Assembly (NCBI GenBank): GCA_938041635.1
Contig: CALIAD010000044.1
Coordinates: forward strand, 1-12,069
Direction: 5' to 3'
From: an uncultured Atopobium sp.
GTDB lineage: Bacteria; Actinomycetota; Coriobacteriia; Coriobacteriales; Atopobiaceae
DNA: 12,069 bases
The position numbers and the translations under genes are program-made. The notes under the pieces were generated by a model that was not told where the DNA came from, made no database searches, and saw only the letters and a program-made list of their open reading frames with translations. Positions 7,258 through 12,069 of this stretch are shown one piece after another. Numbering within the stretch: the first letter of the stretch is position 1; each line of letters begins with the position of its first letter.

Positions 7258-7260
7258 GCC

Positions 7261-8100
7261 GTGGCAGATGAGCGCATTGTACCCATGCGTCTGCAGCGCT
7301 TTTTAGCTCGCGCAGGAGTGGCTAGCCGTCGAGGCTCTGAGCGCCTGATGACGTCTGGTCGCGTCACGGTAAACGGCCAGGTAGTTACTGAGCTTGGTAG
7401 TAAGGTTGATCCGCAGGCAGATGTTGTTGCGGTAGACGGCATTGTCTGCTCAATTGCCGAGAAACCCGTCTATTTGATGCTCAACAAACCTGCAGGATAT
7501 CTGACTACTATGAAAGACCCTCAGGGTAGACCAACCATTGTGGACATGGTTCCCACTGACTTATACCCGGGACTTTTCCCTGTTGGACGTCTTGATATGG
7601 ATACCACGGGTCTTTTGTTCTTTACTACCGATGGTCAGATGGCACAAGAGCTTTTGCATCCCTCAAAGCATGTATGGAAGCACTATGTTGCTCATGTAGT
7701 AGGCACTCCTACAGAAGAACAACTTGCTCGCTTGCGTGAGGGCATTGAACTTGAAGATGGTCCCGCGGCACCCGCAGAGGTAGAGATTGTTTCCAACGAT
7801 GCCAAGATGAAGGCGCTTCTCGCCCCACAGGGTTTAGGAAAAACCGGTGGAGGAGAGCCAAACTCCCTGGTCAGCGTAACTATTAGAGAAGGCAGAAAGC
7901 ACCAGGTCAAAAAGATGCTTCTTGCTATTCACCATAGAGTTCTTGCGCTCCACAGAGACACGTTTGGGCCGCTCCACCTTACAGGCGTTAAAGAAGGTGA
8001 GTGGAGACTTCTTACAGAAGAGGAAGTTGCCGCTCTGGAGCGCACTATTGGTAGAGAGCCTGGCGCTTCTCCCATCATGCCTTTACATGCCAGCAAATAA
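7261..8100 (+). CDS. rluB: rRNA pseudouridine synthase (RluB/RsuA family)
   Basis: Isomerises uridine to pseudouridine in ribosomal RNA, probably 23S as in RluB enzymes. The 279-residue protein has an N-terminal S4 RNA-binding domain (about 9-65: MRLQRFLARAGVASRRGSE) followed by the catalytic domain. The catalytic aspartate is D112 in GRLDMDTTGLL (109-119); MLNKPAGY (73-80) and REGRKHQVKKML (209-220) are the other family motifs. A Gly-rich insert APQGLGKTGGGEPNS (188-202) lies in a loop. The start is GTG at 7261, with GAGGA at 7246-7250 inside the end of scpB. rluB next to scpAB is a widespread gene order in Gram-positive bacteria, which supports RluB over RsuA; the exact target uridine is not shown by sequence. 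Confidence 0.92.
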   Translation: MADERIVPMRLQRFLARAGVASRRGSERLMTSGRVTVNGQVVTELGSKVDPQADVVAVDGIVCSIAEKPVYLMLNKPAGYLTTMKDPQGRPTIVDMVPTDLYPGLFPVGRLDMDTTGLLFFTTDGQMAQELLHPSKHVWKHYVAHVVGTPTEEQLARLREGIELEDGPAAPAEVEIVSNDAKMKALLAPQGLGKTGGGEPNSLVSVTIREGRKHQVKKMLLAIHHRVLALHRDTFGPLHLTGVKEGEWRLLTEEEVAALERTIGREPGASPIMPLHASK

Positions 8101-8128
8101 TTACTAGTCGCACAATTACTAAGCGCAC
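8099..8128. repeat. Contiguous 15-bp tandem repeat after rluB
   Basis: AATTACTAGTCGCAC (8099-8113) is followed directly by AATTACTAAGCGCAC (8114-8128), matching at 13 of 15 positions. The first copy starts inside the rluB stop codon, and both lie in the 64-base gap before the phosphatase gene. It may be a small replication-slippage duplication or a paired binding site. No promoter, terminator hairpin or T-run was recognised in this gap. Confidence 0.6.
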
Positions 8129-8164
8129 GTCAAACAGCTCAAAAACGCCCAGAGAGGAGACATA

Positions 8165-8875
8165 ATGCAGCCCTTTGAAGTTCCAGCTCAGGTTCATCGT
8201 ATTTTGTTTATGCGCCACCCAGAGAGTGTGGCTAATACACAGCGCTTTTTCAGCGGCAGAAGAGACGTTGAGCTTACCGAGCATGGCGTTGAACAGCGAG
8301 AGCACGCTGTTCGTGCACTTGTTGCCTTTCATCCAGATAGAATTTGGACCTCTCCTTTATCTCGCTGCAAAGACATGGCCCAGATGGCTGCCACCGAGCT
8401 TGGTATTCCTTGTGAGGTAAAAGATGACCTTGCAGAGATGGATTTTGGCATTTTGGAGAGCAAGCGTTTTGCTGATGCAGAAGAGATTTTAAAGCCCTAT
8501 GGCCTTACGTTTCCTTGGGCCTCAGACAAAAACGGCCATTCCATACCTGCTCCAGAGGCAGAGTCATATGAGCAGGTAAGAAGCAGATGCCGCACTATTC
8601 TTAACGAGCTTTCCAGTCTTTCTGGACGCACTGTTTGTATTTCTCATGGTGGTTATCTGCGCTCTATGATGGCAGAGATTTTTGGCATTCCAGGAAGTTC
8701 AAGCTGGAACGTACATCTTGCAAATGTTTCTTCAATCTTCTTTACTAGTACAGGCAGTTCAGATTTTAAGCTTGGTGGATTTAACCTTGATCCAGAAGAG
8801 GTTATACGCCGTTCCACTGAGCCAAGTTTTTACGATTTTCGTGACATTTGGGGTGTCACCAAGGGGGATAAGTAA
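8165..8875 (+). CDS. Histidine phosphatase superfamily (phosphoglycerate mutase-like) protein
   Basis: A 236-residue cytosolic protein of the branch that uses a phosphohistidine intermediate. The N-terminal catalytic motif is FMRHPESVAN (15-24) with nucleophile H18 and R17. R67 (SPLSR) and H161 (ISHGG, 159-163) complete the phosphate pocket, and E91 in LAEMDFG (89-95) is the likely acid. The usual RHGE reads RHPE here, so a proline replaces the glycine next to the nucleophile. Substrate is unknown: members include phosphoglycerate mutases, CobC-type phosphatases and nucleotide or sugar phosphatases. The ATG follows AGGAG (8155-8159) by five bases. The stop overlaps the cmk ATG by one base, so expression is coupled to the Cmk fusion. 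Confidence 0.85.
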   Translation: MQPFEVPAQVHRILFMRHPESVANTQRFFSGRRDVELTEHGVEQREHAVRALVAFHPDRIWTSPLSRCKDMAQMAATELGIPCEVKDDLAEMDFGILESKRFADAEEILKPYGLTFPWASDKNGHSIPAPEAESYEQVRSRCRTILNELSSLSGRTVCISHGGYLRSMMAEIFGIPGSSSWNVHLANVSSIFFTSTGSSDFKLGGFNLDPEEVIRRSTEPSFYDFRDIWGVTKGDK

Positions 8876-10419
8876 TGATTGTTGCTATTGACGGTCCAGC
8901 AGGCTCCGGAAAGTCTACGGTTGCTCGTGCACTTTCTGATCGCCTGAATCTGATTTTTCTTGATACGGGCGCAATGTATCGTTCGGTAACCGTAGAATGC
9001 CTACGTCAGGGCATTGATATGACGGATACCGAGAAAATCATTCAGGTAGCACGTAGCATTAGCATCTCGTTTGGAAACTCTGTTAATGGTCAAACTGTCT
9101 TTGCTAACGGTACAAATGTCACCGCAGAAATTCGTACCCCAGAGGTAGACAGAAACGTTAGCGCTGTTGCAGCCATCCCTGAAGTCCGCGAGGCTATGGT
9201 TACCCTGCAGCGTCGCGCGGGCGAGAATGGCGATGTAGTTGCAGAGGGCCGTGATATTGGCACCGTGGTATTTCCAGAGGCCGATGTTAAGGTTTTCTTG
9301 ACTGCAGACCCTGCTGCTCGTGCTCACCGCCGAGCCGTACAGCGCCAGGGTGGAGACGCAGCCACCGGAATCGATGCCCAGGTAGACGCCAAGAGTGAGG
9401 AGAAGATCCTCGAAGACATCAAGGCTCGCGATAAGGCTGATTCTGAACGTAAGGCAGCGCCACTTCGTGCTGCAGAAGATGCCCACCACATTGACTCTTC
9501 TGCGCTTTCTGTTGAAGAGGTCATTGCAGCTATTATTGATCTGCACCCAGGTTTACGTCAGAGAGATGCACGCAACCACAGGTCTTCTCACCAGGGAAAT
9601 GGATCAGAGGACAGCTCTTCTGATGATGGGAAGTCTCACACAGAAGAGCCTAAGCGCTCCGAGAAAAAGTCTTCTATAACAACGGCATCTAAGCGTTTGC
9701 GCCCTTTTGGCGGAAATTCGTTTGACGATTATTACGACACGGCGCTTGTTGACTTTCCAGCACCAGCCAAGTTCTTTAAGTGGCTGGCAGTTAGTGTACT
9801 GGGGCTGATTACAAAAATCTGGTTTAGATGGCGCTGGGACAATGACCAGCTCTTTGTTGGTGATAAGACCCCTCGCGTTCTTATCATGAATCACCCAACG
9901 TTTTTGGATCCTATTGTTACTGTTGTTCACCTGTTTATTCATGGCATTCCAGTCCGTACCATCTACAAGAGTGAGTTCAACAAATTCAAACCGCTCCAGT
10001 GGGCACTCTCTAGACTTGGTGGAATTCCTGTTGATCGTGGAACTGCCGATATGAAGGCAATTCGTCGTGCAACTACCGCACTTTCTAGGGGAGAAATGCT
10101 TCTTATCTACCCTGAGGGCACTCGAGTGAGAAGTAACACTGAACGTGGAGAAACTCACGGCGGTTTTGCCCTTATCGCGCAGCTTGCCAAAGTAGATGTT
10201 CAGCCACTGGCCATTATTGGTGCCCTTGATATTAAGAAAAAAGGCTCACCCTTAATTAAGCCCGTCAAGGTGTATCTTCGTGCTGGTCAGAAGGTTTCCT
10301 TTGCTGACCTGACTTCCACTAAGCGTAAAGATCAGGCTAAAGAGATGGAAGAAATAGCCATGGAGCGGGTATATGAGCTACGAGATGCAATGCTCAAAGA
10401 GCATCCCGGAAGGAATTAG
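8875..10419 (+). CDS. cmk: Cytidylate kinase fused to 1-acyl-glycerol-3-phosphate acyltransferase (Cmk-PlsC)
   Basis: A 514-residue two-domain enzyme. Residues 1-225 are cytidylate kinase, which phosphorylates CMP/dCMP with ATP: P-loop GPAGSGKS (7-14), DTGAMYRS (30-37), EGRDIGTVVFPEADVKVFLT (124-143) and a lid region about 155-190. Residues about 226-280 are a hydrophilic Ser/Glu/Lys-rich linker. Residues about 290-505 are a PlsC-type acyltransferase that would acylate lysophosphatidate to phosphatidic acid: the HX4D pair H340 and D345 in NHPTFLD, GGIPVDRG (382-389) and YPEGTR (412-417); a hydrophobic stretch at 299-316 may associate with the membrane. Both active sites look intact. AAGGGGG at 8861-8867 precedes the ATG. 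The fusion links nucleotide supply (CTP for CDP-diacylglycerol) to phospholipid synthesis. Fused annotations of this type are known in Coriobacteriia, as far as I recall. Confidence 0.92.
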   Translation: MIVAIDGPAGSGKSTVARALSDRLNLIFLDTGAMYRSVTVECLRQGIDMTDTEKIIQVARSISISFGNSVNGQTVFANGTNVTAEIRTPEVDRNVSAVAAIPEVREAMVTLQRRAGENGDVVAEGRDIGTVVFPEADVKVFLTADPAARAHRRAVQRQGGDAATGIDAQVDAKSEEKILEDIKARDKADSERKAAPLRAAEDAHHIDSSALSVEEVIAAIIDLHPGLRQRDARNHRSSHQGNGSEDSSSDDGKSHTEEPKRSEKKSSITTASKRLRPFGGNSFDDYYDTALVDFPAPAKFFKWLAVSVLGLITKIWFRWRWDNDQLFVGDKTPRVLIMNHPTFLDPIVTVVHLFIHGIPVRTIYKSEFNKFKPLQWALSRLGGIPVDRGTADMKAIRRATTALSRGEMLLIYPEGTRVRSNTERGETHGGFALIAQLAKVDVQPLAIIGALDIKKKGSPLIKPVKVYLRAGQKVSFADLTSTKRKDQAKEMEEIAMERVYELRDAMLKEHPGRN

Positions 10420-10422
10420 TTC

Positions 10423-11277
10423 GTGCCTACTATCAAAATTGCCGATGAAGCTGGTGCTTGTTACGGTGTAGAAAGAGCTCTTCAGATGGTCCAGCAGGCT
10501 GTCAAAGATGCTCATGCGCCCGTGCGCACGCTTGGTCCGCTTATTCATAATCCTCGCGTTGTTACGTCTCTTAAAGACCAGGGCGTAGAGGTAGTTGATT
10601 CCGCTTCTGAAGCAGCAGGAAGTGCGCTATTGTTGCGCACACATGGTGTAACTCCTCAAGAGGAGCAGATTGCCAAGGACGGCTGTGTTGACGTACTTGA
10701 TGCAACCTGTCCGTTTGTAAAGAAAGCTCACGGAGCCGCAGAACTTCTCGCCAAGCAGGGCTATGCCGTGTATGTGGTAGGAGAGTCTGGACATCCTGAG
10801 GTAGAGGCAACACTGGCTCATGTACCAGGGTCTTTGGCTATTGACACCGTGGAAGAAGTTGCCGCTCAGGCGGACGCCATGAGAGCTGCAAAGAAGGTTG
10901 GTCTAGTGGTACAGACCACCATGAGCGCTGCTAAGCTCTCTGAGGTAGTTAACGCGGTACTTCCGCTTGTTGACGAGCTTCGCGTCATGAATACTATCTG
11001 TGAGGCTACTGCGGGCCATCAGGACTCGTGCATGAGGCTTGCAAAAGAATCTGACGTCATGATTATTATTGGTGGCAGGATCTCTGCAAATACCACTCGC
11101 TTGGCTGAGATTTCTAAGCTCTATTGCCTCGCAACCTATCACATTGAAGGTGCTGATGAGCTGCAAGCTTCCTGGTTTGAGGGAGCAGAGCATATTGGTA
11201 TTACCGCTGGCGCTTCTACGCCGGAAGCTCATATCAATGCAGTTAAATCAGCTATTGAACAAATTGTAGGCGCCTAA
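10423..11277 (+). CDS. ispH: 4-hydroxy-3-methylbut-2-enyl diphosphate reductase
   Basis: IspH (LytB) carries out the last step of the MEP pathway, reducing HMBPP to IPP and DMAPP with a [4Fe-4S] cluster. The 284-residue protein has the three cluster cysteines C13 (AGACYGVERA), C96 (DATCPFV) and C193 (NTICEAT). Substrate-binding residues are also present: H42 (PLIHNP), H74 (RTHGV), H124 with E126 (SGHPEVE), S221-N223 (SANTTRL) and S265 (GASTPE). The usual NRQ after the third cysteine reads GHQ here. The start is GTG at 10423, three bases after the cmk stop, with GGAAGGA at 10408-10414. ispH beside cmk/plsC is a familiar order in Gram-positive genomes and implies that isoprenoid synthesis uses the MEP route in this organism. 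Confidence 0.94.
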   Translation: MPTIKIADEAGACYGVERALQMVQQAVKDAHAPVRTLGPLIHNPRVVTSLKDQGVEVVDSASEAAGSALLLRTHGVTPQEEQIAKDGCVDVLDATCPFVKKAHGAAELLAKQGYAVYVVGESGHPEVEATLAHVPGSLAIDTVEEVAAQADAMRAAKKVGLVVQTTMSAAKLSEVVNAVLPLVDELRVMNTICEATAGHQDSCMRLAKESDVMIIIGGRISANTTRLAEISKLYCLATYHIEGADELQASWFEGAEHIGITAGASTPEAHINAVKSAIEQIVGA

Positions 11278-11278
11278 C

Positions 11279-12069
11279 ATGGAGCAGCGCGCAGACTACG
11301 GCAATACAAAATCTGGTGGACTTGGTGCGCTGATTGAGTCCGTTGAAGAGGGTAGTCCTGCGTGGAAGGCTGGCCTTGAGCCCGGCATGATTATCGAGAA
11401 GGTCAATGGAGTAGTGCCAAAAGATCTGATTGATTGGCGCTGGGAGGCCGACGGCTCCCTCTGTGAGCTTGAAGTTTCTATTCCCGGCGATGATGAGCTC
11501 TACGAGTGTGTGCTTGAGCGTGAGTCCGGAGAAGACTGGGGCGTTGACTTTGTTGATGTGCTATTTGACGGTATCAAGACCTGCGTAAACGCGTGCCAGT
11601 TCTGCTTTATGGCTATGCTGCCAGAAGACATGCGACCCTCGCTTTCCATTAGAGATGACGATTATCGCCTGAGTTTCTTGCAGGGTAATTTTGTTACGCT
11701 CACTAACCTCACCGATGAGGACGTTGAACGCATCATCTCTCACAAGCTTGAGCCTATGAATGTTTCGCTCCATGCAATCTCACCTGACGTGCGTCGTAAT
11801 TTAATTGGCGCTCGCGCTGCTAGAGGCATTGAAGTTCTCGAGAAACTCATGGACGCTGGTATTGAGATTCACGGCCAGATTGTTTTGTGCCCTAATATCA
11901 ATGACGGAGAAGAGCTTGATAAAACACTTGATTGGGTAGAGGCTCATCAGCAAATTACATCTCTGGCCATTGTTCCGCTTGGCTATACCAAAGATTCTAA
12001 ACGCTTTACGCATTCGTATTCTGATGATGTGGAGCTGTCCCGCTCTGTAGTCAAGATTGTTGAACCCTA
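11279..12069 (+). CDS. PDZ / radical SAM / DUF512 family protein, 3' end cut by the window
   Basis: An open frame from ATG 11279 runs off the window after 263 codons. Residues about 14-60 are PDZ-like (GALIESVEEGSPAWKAGLEP). The radical SAM cluster motif is C102-VNA-C106-QF-C109, i.e. CX3CX2C, followed by LPEDMRPSLSIRDDDYRLSF (114-133) and GNFVTLTNLT (136-145), which are characteristic of the DUF512-type proteins. The C-terminal DUF512 domain would lie beyond the window. The reaction of this family is not established to my knowledge; it is commonly found near the GTPase der and lipid genes. In many members FCFIDQLP follows the cysteines, whereas here it reads FCFMAMLP. The ATG starts one base after the ispH stop, so it is probably co-translated. 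Confidence 0.88.
   Translation, partial: MEQRADYGNTKSGGLGALIESVEEGSPAWKAGLEPGMIIEKVNGVVPKDLIDWRWEADGSLCELEVSIPGDDELYECVLERESGEDWGVDFVDVLFDGIKTCVNACQFCFMAMLPEDMRPSLSIRDDDYRLSFLQGNFVTLTNLTDEDVERIISHKLEPMNVSLHAISPDVRRNLIGARAARGIEVLEKLMDAGIEIHGQIVLCPNINDGEELDKTLDWVEAHQQITSLAIVPLGYTKDSKRFTHSYSDDVELSRSVVKIVEP

Noticed and set aside
1..12069. CRISPR array, tRNA/rRNA, insertion sequence, phage or toxin-antitoxin genes
   Set aside because: No regularly spaced repeats, no tRNA-like cloverleaf with CCA end, no transposase motifs and no phage or toxin-like frames were found on either strand by eye.

Overview
The window looks like chromosomal DNA of a moderate-GC Gram-positive bacterium, most likely an actinomycete-phylum member of the class Coriobacteriia (Atopobium/Lancefieldella/Olsenella-like). 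This is an inference from three things: two sortase-anchored LPNTG surface proteins, a cytidylate kinase fused to a PlsC-type acyltransferase, and the gene run M50 protease-scpA-scpB-rluB-(phosphatase)-cmk/plsC-ispH-DUF512 radical SAM. No sequence search was possible, so the taxonomic placement is tentative.

Layout. (1) Positions 1-149 hold the last codons of a gene that resembles the C-terminal VOC-like end of bifunctional KHG/KDPG aldolases; a good intrinsic terminator follows at 183-222. (2) Positions 223-390 are AT-rich and non-coding, and contain a perfect 14-bp palindrome and a 12-bp imperfect hairpin upstream of the next gene. (3) Positions 391-2762 encode two tandem paralogous cell-wall-anchored proteins (448 and 324 aa), each with a signal peptide, CnaB/prealbumin-like domains, a proline-rich stalk and an LPNTG sorting signal. 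Their DNA is visibly more AT-rich than what follows. No sortase gene lies in the window. (4) Positions 2857-4875 encode an ABC-F ATPase with a TTG start. That start codon sits inside the right arm of a perfect 11-bp inverted repeat, which suggests post-transcriptional control. (5) Positions 4970-12069 form a dense, all-forward block of housekeeping genes with overlaps or gaps of a few bases: membrane M50 metalloprotease, ScpA, ScpB, RluB-like pseudouridine synthase, histidine-phosphatase-family protein (after a 64-base gap holding a 15-bp tandem repeat), Cmk-PlsC fusion, IspH, and the start of a PDZ/radical SAM/DUF512 protein cut by the window end.

How they work together. ScpA and ScpB are the partners of SMC in chromosome condensation. 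Cmk supplies CDP for nucleic acid and phospholipid precursors, and the fused acyltransferase probably makes phosphatidic acid. IspH ends the MEP isoprenoid pathway. RluB modifies 23S rRNA and the ABC-F protein acts on the ribosome. The block therefore reads as a growth-linked core operon, while the left part is a variable surface-adhesin locus. No RNA genes, CRISPR arrays, insertion sequences or prophage genes were seen. I found no clearly novel multi-gene system. The most unusual items are the start-codon-masking inverted repeat, the tandem adhesins with a uniform Gln at the usual CnaB Glu position, and the Cmk-PlsC fusion.
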